This document shows positions 42,937 to 51,793 of a stretch of 64,000 nucleotides of DNA, piece after piece; position 1 is the stretch's first letter; each line of letters opens with the position of its first letter. Both the position numbers and the translations under genes were made by a program. Origin of the DNA: JADFJB01 sp964464595 (GTDB lineage: Bacteria > Zhuqueibacterota > JdFR-76 > DREG01). The stretch lies in assembly GCA_964464595.1 (NCBI GenBank), contig CAYXGW010000002.1, forward strand, positions 62,001 to 126,000. Direction: 5' to 3'. The notes under the pieces were generated by a model, which saw nothing but the letters and a program-made list of their open reading frames with translations, was not told the origin of the DNA and ran no database searches.

Positions 42937-43983
42937 ATGGAAAGAATAATAAACAGGTTCAAGAACAAGCGCAAACAAGATTATTTAACGATCGAGTATG
43001 CTAACGAGTACGCTTTTGTCGGAATCGGCAACCACAGCATTTATAATTTGTACCCTGTTTTGGATCATCTACGAGTTCCGGTCAAATATATTGTTACACA
43101 CAGCCAGGAAAACGCTGCTTTGATTGATACACATTTCCCGAACGTAATTGGAACCAATGATGTCGGGAAAGTACTTTCTGACAGCAATATAGCCGGGGTG
43201 TTTGTTTGTACAAACCCAAAGAGTCATTTTGATCTTATCAAGCAAATTCTTGCAAGGGATAAAAGCGTATTTGTTGAAAAGCCGCCCTGCCAAAATTTGG
43301 CAGAATTACAGGAATTAATTGAAATTGAAACCCAATCAAAAGGATTTTGCCTAGTTGGAATGCAAAAGAGATATGCACCCATCAATAAACCAATTAATAA
43401 AAAAGTATCCCGGATAATTTCGTATCATTATCGATATCTTACCGGTCTTTATCCGGAAGGAGATTCACTACTGGATTTATTTATTCATCCCCTCGATCTT
43501 ATCAGTCATTTGTTCGGAGATTACACCATTGAATCCCAACAAGCTGCATTTCCAGCTTCCAATAAAAATTCAAAGTCTATATTTTTGCATTTAAAGCACG
43601 ATACTATTATTGGAAATATTGAACTCTCAACAAATTATTCCTGGGCATCGGCGGAAGAATCGTTGGAGATAAACACAGAAAAGGGCATTTTTAAATCAAC
43701 CAATTTGGAAAATTTAACTTTCGAGAATAAAAGCAATCAATTCCTTAATGTCCCCCTGGAGAAAATCAAAGAATTTAATCAGAGTTCGACGACTTTGTTT
43801 AATCAAAATTCTTTCATGCCGACATTAAAACATAATGAACTTTATACAAAAGGTTATTATATTGAAGTAAAGACATTTATCGATCTTTGCGAAGGACAAA
43901 AAGCGGACAATTTATCATCTTTAAGCAGTTTGATTAAAACGTACAATACTATTCAACAAATAAAAAAAGAACATTATGTATAA
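42937..43983 (+). CDS. Gfo/Idh/MocA-family oxidoreductase
   Basis: 348 residues. The NAD(P)-binding fold begins at YAFVGIGNHSIYNLYPVLDH (about 25-44), a degenerate GxGxxG form, and the conserved sugar-binding EKPP motif (KSVFVEKPPCQNL) follows near residue 112. The second domain has LYPEGDSLLDLFIHPLDLIS. Such enzymes oxidise or reduce sugars or cyclic polyols. It overlaps the radical SAM gene by 8 bp, so the two products likely act on a common substrate. Both are probably accessory. Confidence 0.8.
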   Translation: MERIINRFKNKRKQDYLTIEYANEYAFVGIGNHSIYNLYPVLDHLRVPVKYIVTHSQENAALIDTHFPNVIGTNDVGKVLSDSNIAGVFVCTNPKSHFDLIKQILARDKSVFVEKPPCQNLAELQELIEIETQSKGFCLVGMQKRYAPINKPINKKVSRIISYHYRYLTGLYPEGDSLLDLFIHPLDLISHLFGDYTIESQQAAFPASNKNSKSIFLHLKHDTIIGNIELSTNYSWASAEESLEINTEKGIFKSTNLENLTFENKSNQFLNVPLEKIKEFNQSSTTLFNQNSFMPTLKHNELYTKGYYIEVKTFIDLCEGQKADNLSSLSSLIKTYNTIQQIKKEHYV

Positions 43984-45205
43984 TACCAAAGATTACATTA
44001 CCAGGGGTGTAAAATTTGCTAATAATATTTTACTGCCCGGACACAAGAAACTTTCTACTTTGATGATTTACGGCACAGATTTATGTGATTCAGGATGCAA
44101 GCACTGTTTAATTTGGGCAAAAAGGCCTACTGTACATTTGCCTTTAGAAAAAATCATTGAAATCATGAACAGCAAATGCGTAAGCAAAAGCACAACTGTC
44201 GGTTTGGAGGGTGGAGAATTTCTATTGCATCCTGAAGCGACAGAAATTCTTCAATGGTTTTCGGCAAATCATCCTAGGTTTGATTTATTATCAAATTGCC
44301 TTAAGCCAGAGGGTGTCATTGAGGCCGTAAAGGAATATCCCCCCAGTAGATTATATCTCTCTTTAGACGGAGATAAAGAAACTTACAAATATATGCGGGG
44401 GAAAGACGGCTATGATAATGTGCTGCACGTAATTGAAGAGTGCAGGAAACTTGTACCCATTTCAGCAATGTTTACTCTTTCTCCGTATAACGATTTCGAC
44501 GATTTAGAGCATGTTATTAAAGTATGTCAAAAATATGATATAGATGTGAGAGTCGGGGTTTATAGCAATATTGCTTTTTTTGATACGCTGGATAAAGCCC
44601 ACGAAACTGATATATCCACTAAAGTTGATACCCATATGTTAAAATACAAGGAAGTAAAACATTTGGTACAGGGCGGAACATCAACATTGAATACTGAAAT
44701 AAATGTGGTGGAAAGAGAAAATATTAACATCCCAATTCACGATGAAGAAAAAATTATAAGCTCAAACTCATTTAAAAGCTCCGTCCCGGACATTGTAAAA
44801 GAAACGGCTGAAAATTATGATTTTCTCTTACTTTACGATGAGTGGCGTAAGAAAAATACAAAACTAAAGTGCTTCAGTATTTTGGATAGTATCATCGTAC
44901 TACCCAATGGAGACGTACCAATCTGTCAGAATCTTGATTTAAAACTTGGAAATATTTATGAAAAACCACTTGATGAGGTATTTAATTCTGCTGCCTCTCA
45001 AAATACCCAAAAAGAGTATGTGCACAACTGCAACCAGTGTTGGATCAATTTTCATAGAAAATATGATATTGTTATGATGAGATCGATGGAGAAGGTTATG
45101 CCTAAATGGGTTGTGGAAAAACTCTTCGGACAATATCAATGGTCTGACGATCCTAACATAACATATGATAAGTTTATGAAAAAATACGATGGCTCCAGGA
45201 ATTAA
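43976..45205 (+). CDS. Radical SAM protein with SPASM-like C-terminus
   Basis: 409 residues. The [4Fe-4S] site is C-x3-C-x2-C (Cys37, Cys41, Cys44 in CDSGCKHC). VGLEGGEFLLHP takes the place of the usual GGEP/GGEE motif. Cysteine clusters near the C-terminus (CFSILDS, PICQNLDLKLGNI, HNCNQCW) suggest a SPASM/twitch-type auxiliary cluster. It may modify a sugar, nucleoside or peptide; which is unknown. The ATG lies inside the end of the Gfo/Idh gene. Confidence 0.82.
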   Translation: MYNTKDYITRGVKFANNILLPGHKKLSTLMIYGTDLCDSGCKHCLIWAKRPTVHLPLEKIIEIMNSKCVSKSTTVGLEGGEFLLHPEATEILQWFSANHPRFDLLSNCLKPEGVIEAVKEYPPSRLYLSLDGDKETYKYMRGKDGYDNVLHVIEECRKLVPISAMFTLSPYNDFDDLEHVIKVCQKYDIDVRVGVYSNIAFFDTLDKAHETDISTKVDTHMLKYKEVKHLVQGGTSTLNTEINVVERENINIPIHDEEKIISSNSFKSSVPDIVKETAENYDFLLLYDEWRKKNTKLKCFSILDSIIVLPNGDVPICQNLDLKLGNIYEKPLDEVFNSAASQNTQKEYVHNCNQCWINFHRKYDIVMMRSMEKVMPKWVVEKLFGQYQWSDDPNITYDKFMKKYDGSRN

Positions 45206-45541
45206 TTTGAGAGACCACTTGATAAAACGTTAGATAATCTTCATTAGAGCTGAAAAATGATTCGAATAAACAATTTACTAGCCAGGAATTTAGATATGAT
45301 AGCTTCTGGCGTTTTTATAGATAGCTAATGATTTAATATTTTACACTATTTCACGCCCCCTTTAACCCATTAAAATAACTTTTCCTACATCCAATCTATC
45401 CCTGAATTACGTTGTTCAAACCATTTACGAAACTAATATCTAAAATGAGTTGTTATAGATGACATTGATTTTAGAATTTGGAATTTATGATATTTACTTT
45501 AGTGAAGAGTTGGACGTGAACATCATTCGAAAGGAGAAAAC
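45206..45541. other. 336-bp intergenic region
   Basis: AT-rich, between the radical SAM gene and the CX4CH lipoprotein. Only the AAAGGAG ribosome-binding site of the downstream gene (45531-45537) was recognised. No ORF, terminator or RNA gene is supported. Confidence 0.5.
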
Positions 45542-45958
45542 ATGATCGGGAAAAATATAAAAATAGGCTTCATGATTCTATTATTTACTATTGTCTTCTA
45601 TTCTTGCAGCAATGATTCCAGTACAGGACCTCAGAATCCAACGGTAATTACCAGCGCTACTTTCAGCTTTATTCAATCAGAACTTTTCACTCCAACTTGC
45701 GCAACCTCTGGCTGCCATAATGGATTTGAACGACCAAATCTTACCAGTGGAAATGCTTATAATAATATTCTGAATGTCCAAAGCACTCGAACCTTGGATT
45801 ATATTGAACCTGGCAATCCTGATAACAGTTATTTATTTCGGAAATTAACAGGAGTAAGTATCTCGGGAAGCCTCATGCCAAGACGTGGATCTGCACTTTC
45901 AGCCCCGGTTATTGATTCAATACGAGTATGGATCGAAAATGGAGCGCTCAATAATTGA
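45542..45958 (+). CDS. Small lipoprotein with CX4CH heme-like motif
   Basis: 138 residues. A lipoprotein signal peptide ends at Cys22 (IVFYSC), so the protein is membrane-anchored in the periplasm or on the surface. CATSGCH (Cys53, Cys58, His59) is a CX4CH motif, like heme sites of some cytochromes and of planctomycete-type cytochrome C domains. The later PGNPDNSYLFRKLTG and IRVWIENGA phrases also fit that family. A single heme c is plausible but not certain. An AAAGGAG site precedes the ATG. Confidence 0.7.
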   Translation: MIGKNIKIGFMILLFTIVFYSCSNDSSTGPQNPTVITSATFSFIQSELFTPTCATSGCHNGFERPNLTSGNAYNNILNVQSTRTLDYIEPGNPDNSYLFRKLTGVSISGSLMPRRGSALSAPVIDSIRVWIENGALNN

Positions 45959-46079
45959 GGGCAGATGGGTGTAAGTTATCATAATTTGGCGCATTTAATT
46001 TTAGTATCCGACTGCATGAAATTCTTATCTACTCATTAAATTCAATTGAAGTGCTAGAATAATTGAACTATTTTTAAGT

Positions 46080-46303
46080 ATGACTATAACAATTGACATA
46101 GACAAATTACCCATTCATTCAGATCCGAAAACGATGAGTGGCACAACTGTATTCATCGGAACGCGTGTTCCGGTTGAAACTTTATTTGATTACATTGCAG
46201 ACGGTGTTCACTTGATGAATTTCTTGACAATTTTCCCTCAGTAAAAAAGGAAGATGCTTTAAAAGTGCTGAATATCGCCCGTGAAGCTTTCATTAAGACA
46301 TAA
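46080..46303 (+). pseudogene. DUF433 antitoxin, frameshifted
   Basis: From the ATG at 46080 the frame reads the DUF433 pattern (DPKTMSGTTVFIGTRVPVET) and stops at TAA 46242-46244. Deleting nothing but adding one base near 46212-46214 restores DEFLDNFPSVKKEDALKVLN, the normal DUF433 end, to a TAA at 46301-46303. So a one-base deletion breaks the gene. Intact relatives are VapB-like antitoxins with an HTH-like fold. The toxin ORF begins at the overlapping TAATG, as in intact DUF433/DUF5615 modules. Confidence 0.8.
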
Positions 46304-46615
46304 TGGCCGGAATGAGAGTCCTTATTGATGAAAGCCTTCCCCGCTATTTAACAAGTATTTTTAAAGATCACTCAGCAGAAACAGTGCAAGAAAAAGGATT
46401 GTCTGGTATTAGCAACGGTGATTTATTGGCTTTCGCTGAAAATAAATATGACATTTTGTTAAGTAGCGATAAGAATTTGAAACATCAACAGAATTAATTA
46501 CAATCTTTCGATTATTATTTTGCCATCGAATAAGCTTAGTGACATCAAATCCAATGAAACTAAACTATTAATTGCTGTTAATAAAATCCTACACAATACT
46601 TACATCGAGCTCTAG
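46303..46615 (+). pseudogene. DUF5615 PIN-like toxin, broken by a stop and a frameshift
   Basis: The first 64 codons (MAGMRVLIDESLPRYLTSIF, then DILLSSDKNLKHQQN) match DUF5615 PIN-like proteins, including the N-terminal acidic active-site region. TAA at 46495-46497 interrupts. Past it the same frame continues LQSFD, and the family's end (IIILPSNKLSDIKSNETKLL) appears in the next frame to TAG 46613-46615. Two lesions are therefore needed to explain it. The pair with the antitoxin is a decayed type II toxin-antitoxin module. Confidence 0.75.
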
Positions 46616-46689
46616 AATTTGAAGCAGTTCTATCTATCTCCCAACTTGCTGCAAATTACTTATTATTAATTATAGACATAGCAATTCAA

Positions 46690-47784
46690 TTAAATCCCGG
46701 CTAATTGATGAATCTTTCGCACCACATTCTCAGGATTATGGTTCTCTTTCACCCACTCCCGGCTTCGAATACCTACTCTTTCCCGTAAACAGTGATCCTC
46801 AATAAATGGCTTTAAGTTTTTTTCTATGGATTGACTATTAATTTCTATAAACGGGTGATCCTTATTTTTTTCATTGAATCCTTTTGCCAGCGAACTTGCT
46901 GCAGGTATTCCCATTGCCATGGCCTCTAGAGAATTGATGCCATAGCCAAGATCGCCAATTTGATCGACGAAAATATCGCATGTGGCTTTTAGTTCTATTG
47001 CTCTTTCATATGGAAGATTCTCAATCAGAACAATTTCTATACAAGAGGCATTTTTAAGGTGGTTTAAAGCAGCTAGTATTTCATCACTCCCCTTTGCTTC
47101 CCGGTTCGTAGGTGCATGTCCAATTCGAACTGTCTCACCAGGTTCCTTTTTAACAAGCTCAAATCGATCAAGGTTAAAAGGGAAAAAAACATGGTGAATA
47201 TTCGGGTGAAAATAAATATGATCGAACTCTACTGTCACATTCAAGTCAGATATTGCATCGATTTCCGGGATAACTCCTCTTACCCGTAAATCACTGCCGG
47301 TATAACAACAAATAATTGTCTTCCCATTTTCTTTTAAGTTTTTGATGGTCCTGGCATCCCGATAGAATTCCAATCCCCCATCCAATTGAACAACATCAAA
47401 ACTAAAGAGATACAAATCTGACGATATTCTGTTGATTTTCTTTTGCCAGATTTTTTCTCTGATTTGAATCAATGTCTTTTCAAAAACTCCATTAGGAGTC
47501 CAATATTTTGGAATATGTTTGGGGATTTTATGGATATTTTGAATCCTCATTACAGATGGATGAGATACCAAGCGCTTTAAAACGCCAATCCCGGGAGTAG
47601 TCATAAAAGGTAAATTCAAACAAATACCCTTGTTGGATGCAAAACTGCTTTTACCCAGTGTTACCAGTTGACTGTCAAAACCCATTTTTCTCTCTGCATC
47701 AACAAATGCAGACGGGACACCGGCAGTATTAAAAGGAGCTATGTGGAGTATTTTCTTCAGGCTCATTTTGGATTGAACGCTCAT
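46690..47784 (-). CDS. Glycosyltransferase, GT4/GT1-like
   Basis: 364 residues. A GT-B fold: N-terminal KILHIAPFNTAGVPSAFVDA, C-terminal nucleotide-binding region with RIGHAPTNREAKGSDEILAA and the DQIGDLGYGINSLEAMAMGI segment, which holds the family's E-x7-E-like Glu. It likely adds a sugar to a surface glycan or lipid. It stands 134 bp from the FemAB-like gene, on the same strand. Confidence 0.78.
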   Translation of the reverse strand: MSVQSKMSLKKILHIAPFNTAGVPSAFVDAERKMGFDSQLVTLGKSSFASNKGICLNLPFMTTPGIGVLKRLVSHPSVMRIQNIHKIPKHIPKYWTPNGVFEKTLIQIREKIWQKKINRISSDLYLFSFDVVQLDGGLEFYRDARTIKNLKENGKTIICCYTGSDLRVRGVIPEIDAISDLNVTVEFDHIYFHPNIHHVFFPFNLDRFELVKKEPGETVRIGHAPTNREAKGSDEILAALNHLKNASCIEIVLIENLPYERAIELKATCDIFVDQIGDLGYGINSLEAMAMGIPAASSLAKGFNEKNKDHPFIEINSQSIEKNLKPFIEDHCLRERVGIRSREWVKENHNPENVVRKIHQLAGI

Positions 47785-47918
47785 TCACATCTGATTTCTT
47801 TATTGTGATCCGTTCAGAATTACGAGCTTATTAATTAGAATTTATTTCTTTTTGATCTGTATCAGATTTTTTCATAGTGAAATCTAAGAAAAGGCTTCTT
47901 ATTCTTGCAGATTTTATT

Positions 47919-48872
47919 TTACATTTTACACACAAAAGTATCTCTAAAAATTCCCATTGAACCAAAATTTTCCTTGAATCGAGCCAGACCGTGGTTCGGT
48001 TCCATATTCACAGTGAATATTCCAAAATCGAGGTAACGGTAACCTTTCTCGATTGAAAGCCTATAAATTTCAAAAAAAAGTAAATTAACTGCTCGAAATT
48101 CTTGAAAAGTCTCGTTATGTGAAATGTAAAATGCCAGAGTAACAAGTTCATTGCAATGAAACATTATAACACCGGCAATCATTTCTTCATTTAAATAAGC
48201 CCCGTATAATTTGATTTGTTGTGGGAAAAGTTTAATAAGAGTTTTGAGTTCCGCCAATGTATGAGTGGGTTGAACATTATGTCTCAATTTTAAATTCTTC
48301 TTCAGTATTGCGTAAAACTTGTCAAGATCATTTGATTCTTTGAATTCCACACCCAATTTTTGGGATTTACGTACGGCAGTCCTGGCCTCGCTTTTAAAAT
48401 GGAATAGTATTTCATCTTGTTCAAAATTAAGAGTAATAAAACTGGATATCTCTCTTTTTTTATAAGCAAACCGATTTGATATTAATGCAAAATCGATATA
48501 ATGATTTATTTTTTCAGAATAAAATATAGGCGGGTTGGTTAGTTCAATTTTTTTGAAACCGGTAGATTTAGCATATTCCAATAAGCATTCGACAAATTGA
48601 AGAGACATTTTAAAAGTTATTGTTTTTGAAATAACAAGACCGCCGAATGAAGCTCCCGGATGGGATATCAATTTATCATCAACAACCGCGGCTGGCATTA
48701 CCCCTATGATTTTTTTATCTTTCCGGAAAATTAATGAGTGGTCCCGGAATCTTGTTGCCGGATGATAATTTAGAAACTTCCGGGTATGAAATATAGTGCC
48801 ATTATTGGCAGACCACACAAATTCATCCCAACGAGCCTGCCAATTGGAAGAACACAAGCTAATTTTAAGCAT
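47919..48872 (-). CDS. FemAB/GNAT-fold aminoacyl- or acyltransferase
   Basis: 317 residues. Two GNAT-like halves: N-terminal FHTRKFLNYHP and GVMPAAVVDDKLISHPGASF; C-terminal KSEARTAVRKSQKLGVEFKE, LYGAYLNEEMIAGVIMFH and GYRYLDFGIF. This fits the FemAB/lipid II glycyltransferase-like acetyltransferase family (PF13480-like) that acts in cell-wall or exopolysaccharide work. The substrate is not evident. It follows argF by 15 bp. Confidence 0.75.
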   Translation of the reverse strand: MLKISLCSSNWQARWDEFVWSANNGTIFHTRKFLNYHPATRFRDHSLIFRKDKKIIGVMPAAVVDDKLISHPGASFGGLVISKTITFKMSLQFVECLLEYAKSTGFKKIELTNPPIFYSEKINHYIDFALISNRFAYKKREISSFITLNFEQDEILFHFKSEARTAVRKSQKLGVEFKESNDLDKFYAILKKNLKLRHNVQPTHTLAELKTLIKLFPQQIKLYGAYLNEEMIAGVIMFHCNELVTLAFYISHNETFQEFRAVNLLFFEIYRLSIEKGYRYLDFGIFTVNMEPNHGLARFKENFGSMGIFRDTFVCKM

Positions 48873-48887
48873 TTACTTAGATTTATT

Positions 48888-49820
48888 TCAACCGGTAGCG
48901 TTCTTTAAATTCGAAAATAATTTTACCAAAATAGCTTTTTGAACATGCATACGATTTTCTGCCTGGTCAAAAACAACAGATTTTGGACCGTCTATGACAC
49001 TGTCTGATATTTCGTCGCCACGATGAGCCGGCAAACAATGCAGCACAATACAATCATCTACGGCATGAGACACTAATGCATCATCTACCTGGAAATTATT
49101 AAAGTCTAACTTTCGTCTTTCGGTTTCTCTTTCCTGGCCCATACTCGCCCAAACATCAGTGTAAATTACATCAGCATTATTTGCTGCCATTTTTGGATTT
49201 CTAAATATTTGAATCTGGCTTAGATTCGCTTTTTTTGCAAAGGATAGAATTTCTTTATCAGGATCATAACCCTCGGGAATTCCCAGGTTCAAACGCATCG
49301 GAATTCTCGCTGCAAGGTTCAACCAGGAATTGCAAACATTATTGCCATCGCCAATGTAAGCAATCGTCAGATTCTCAATTCTGCTCTTTTTCTCCAGAAT
49401 TGTAAAGGCGTCTGCCATTATCTGGCATGGATGCAATAAATCAGTTAAACCATTGATTACCGGAATGGTTGAATATTCCGCCAGCTCAAGAATATCTTCA
49501 TGGCCAAACAACCGCGCCATAATTACATCGTTGTAGCGAGAAATCACTTTCGCAATATCGCTTACTGATTCTCTTTTGCCAATTTGAACGTCATTTGGCC
49601 CCAAATAAAGCGCATACCCACCTAACTGGTGCATCCCCACTTCAAATGAAATTCTTGTTCTCGCAGATGGCTTCTGAAAAATCATTGCCATGGTTTTCCC
49701 CTTAAGCGGTTGATATGACTCACCGCTTTTTTGCTTTTGTTTAATCTCTTTAGATAACTCTAATATTTCATGGATTTCATCATCAGTTAAATCCGTTATC
49801 GATAGAAAATCCTTCCGCAC
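48888..49820 (-). CDS. argF: Ornithine carbamoyltransferase
   Basis: 310 residues. It joins carbamoyl phosphate and ornithine to citrulline. The carbamoyl-phosphate motif is KPSARTRISFEVG, with Ala where most have Thr (STRTR). VINGLTDLLHPCQIMADAF and the ornithine-binding HCLPAHRGDEISDSVIDG are typical of OTC rather than aspartate carbamoyltransferase. It is supplied by carAB elsewhere in the window. 42 bp separate it from hslU. Confidence 0.95.
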   Translation of the reverse strand: MRKDFLSITDLTDDEIHEILELSKEIKQKQKSGESYQPLKGKTMAMIFQKPSARTRISFEVGMHQLGGYALYLGPNDVQIGKRESVSDIAKVISRYNDVIMARLFGHEDILELAEYSTIPVINGLTDLLHPCQIMADAFTILEKKSRIENLTIAYIGDGNNVCNSWLNLAARIPMRLNLGIPEGYDPDKEILSFAKKANLSQIQIFRNPKMAANNADVIYTDVWASMGQERETERRKLDFNNFQVDDALVSHAVDDCIVLHCLPAHRGDEISDSVIDGPKSVVFDQAENRMHVQKAILVKLFSNLKNATG

Positions 49821-49862
49821 GTCAATCCTCCAATATCAAAATATTAATTCAAGCTTCACGAT

Positions 49863-51230
49863 TTATAAAATGTAGCGGCTTAAGTCATAATCTTTCACAA
49901 TACTGTCTAATGTATCGCGAACGATTTCAGCGGTAATCTCAATTTTGTCTGGTTTTTCATCCGGGATATTAAATAAAGCATCCTCCAATAAAGTTGTCAT
50001 AATTGTATGCAACCTTCTTGCACCGATGTTTTCTGTTTTTTCATTTACATCCGTCGAATATTTTGCAATTTCTTTAATGCCATCCTTTTTAAAGACCAGT
50101 TTCACACCTTCCGTTGCTAATAAAGCAGAGTATTGTTTTGTAAGTGCATTTTCAGGTTCTGTTAATATTCTTACAAAATCTTCGTTTGTAAGGCTTTGAA
50201 GTTCAACACGAATTGGGAATCTTCCCTGCATTTCAGGAATTAAATCAGAGGGTTTGGAAACGTGGAATGCGCCTGACGCAATAAACAGGATATGATCCGT
50301 TTTAACCACCCCGTATTTTGTAACAACATTGGTTCCTTCAACTACCGGAAGCAAGTCTCTTTGGACACCTTCACGGGAAACATCCGGTCCGGATTTAGAA
50401 TGCTCGCCGGCAATCTTGTCAATTTCATCCAAAAAAACGATTCCCGAATTTTCAGCGTTATTTATTGCTTCACGAACAACTTCATCCATATCGATAAGTT
50501 TATGAGCCTCTTCTTGTTCGATCACTTTTCTCGCTTCTTCTATTGACATCTGTCTTTTCTTATGCTTTTTAGGCATTAAACCGCCAAAAATTTCTTGGAG
50601 ATTGATCCCCATATCTTCAACACCCATCGGTGAAATTACCTGCATCATTGGAAAGCTATCGTTCGGCACATCAGTTTCTACTTTACGGGATTCGAATTTA
50701 CCTTTTCGCAGCAATTGTCGAATTTTTTCACGGGTTTCTTTATAAGTACTTTCATTTTCTGCTGAAATTGATGCTGCAATTGTTTCTGATGAAGTAGATT
50801 CTCGTTTTTTACTCGGCGGTAGAAGTAAATCCAATAATTTTTCTTCTGCTAATTCTTTTGCTTTTTCTTGGACTGCTTCGGTCATTTTTTGCTTGACCAT
50901 ATTCACAGAAATGTCAACAAGATCTCTAATGATCGAATCTACATCACGTCCCACGTATCCCACTTCCGTAAATTTTGATGCTTCGACTTTGATAAACGGT
51001 GCGTCCGACAGCTTTGCCAGGCGGCGGGCAATCTCAGTCTTACCAACTCCGGTCGGTCCAATCATAATGATATTATTGGGCATAATTTCTTCACGTAAAT
51101 CCTCAGGCACTTGTAGCCTTCGCCACCTATTACGTAATGCAATTGCGACTGACTTCTTTGCTTTATCTTGCCCAATAATATATTTATCCAGGACAGCTAC
51201 AATTTGTTTTGGAGTGAGTTCTTGCATCAA
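49863..51230 (-). CDS. hslU: HslU (ClpY) ATPase of the HslUV protease
   Basis: 455 residues. AAA+ unfoldase that feeds HslV. Walker A is GPTGVGKT (58-65), EVGYVGRDVDSIIRDLVDIS carries the GYVG pore loop, Walker B is VFLDEIDKIAG, and GARRLHTIMTTLLEDALF near the C-terminus is the sensor 2 region. The I domain is at about 115-240. It directly follows hslV with 8 bp between. Confidence 0.97.
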   Translation of the reverse strand: MMQELTPKQIVAVLDKYIIGQDKAKKSVAIALRNRWRRLQVPEDLREEIMPNNIIMIGPTGVGKTEIARRLAKLSDAPFIKVEASKFTEVGYVGRDVDSIIRDLVDISVNMVKQKMTEAVQEKAKELAEEKLLDLLLPPSKKRESTSSETIAASISAENESTYKETREKIRQLLRKGKFESRKVETDVPNDSFPMMQVISPMGVEDMGINLQEIFGGLMPKKHKKRQMSIEEARKVIEQEEAHKLIDMDEVVREAINNAENSGIVFLDEIDKIAGEHSKSGPDVSREGVQRDLLPVVEGTNVVTKYGVVKTDHILFIASGAFHVSKPSDLIPEMQGRFPIRVELQSLTNEDFVRILTEPENALTKQYSALLATEGVKLVFKKDGIKEIAKYSTDVNEKTENIGARRLHTIMTTLLEDALFNIPDEKPDKIEITAEIVRDTLDSIVKDYDLSRYIL

Positions 51231-51238
51231 TTCCTCTA

Positions 51239-51793
51239 TTACAGGGTTTCAATAGTCAAATGATCGTTTGTATAAACACAAATTGAAGCTGCTATTTTTA
51301 ATGATTCTTCGACAATATCTTTTGCATCTAATTTCGTATGCTTCATCAAAGCTCTCGCAGCGGCTAATGCGTATGAACCGCCTGAACCAATGGCTACGAT
51401 ATTATCATCAGGTTCAATAATATCACCCGTACCTGAAACAATCAAAGCATGTTCTTCATTTAGTATTGCCAATAAGGCTTCCAACCTCCGCAGGTAGCGA
51501 TCGGATCTCCATTCTTTTGCCAGTTCCACTGCTGCTCGATTTAAGTTTCCTCTATATTGCTCCAGCTTAGCCTCAAATTTTTCAAAAAGAGTGAACGCGT
51601 CTGCAGCCGATCCTGCGAATCCGGCTAATATGGTATCTTTATAAACTCTGCGAATCTTTATGGCTTTACCTTTCATTACCGTCTGATTCAGGGTAACCTG
51701 GCCATCTCCGCCTATTGCGACCTGTCCATCTTTTCGGACACCCAGAATAGTGGTAGAGCGAAATTTAAGTGAATTGCTTTGCATCAATTTCAT
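51239..51793 (-). CDS. hslV: HslV (ClpQ) peptidase of the HslUV protease
   Basis: 184 residues. An N-terminal-nucleophile protease. The catalytic Thr follows a short propeptide (MKLMQSNSLKFRS-TTILGVR, Thr14), as in several non-Proteobacterial HslV proteins that carry a few residues before TT. GGDGQVTLNQTVMKGKA, FAGSAADAFTLFEKFEA and GSGGSYALAAARAL are conserved. The ATG overlaps the hflC stop (ATGA); an alternative ATG is at 51784. Confidence 0.95.
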   Translation of the reverse strand: MKLMQSNSLKFRSTTILGVRKDGQVAIGGDGQVTLNQTVMKGKAIKIRRVYKDTILAGFAGSAADAFTLFEKFEAKLEQYRGNLNRAAVELAKEWRSDRYLRRLEALLAILNEEHALIVSGTGDIIEPDDNIVAIGSGGSYALAAARALMKHTKLDAKDIVEESLKIAASICVYTNDHLTIETL

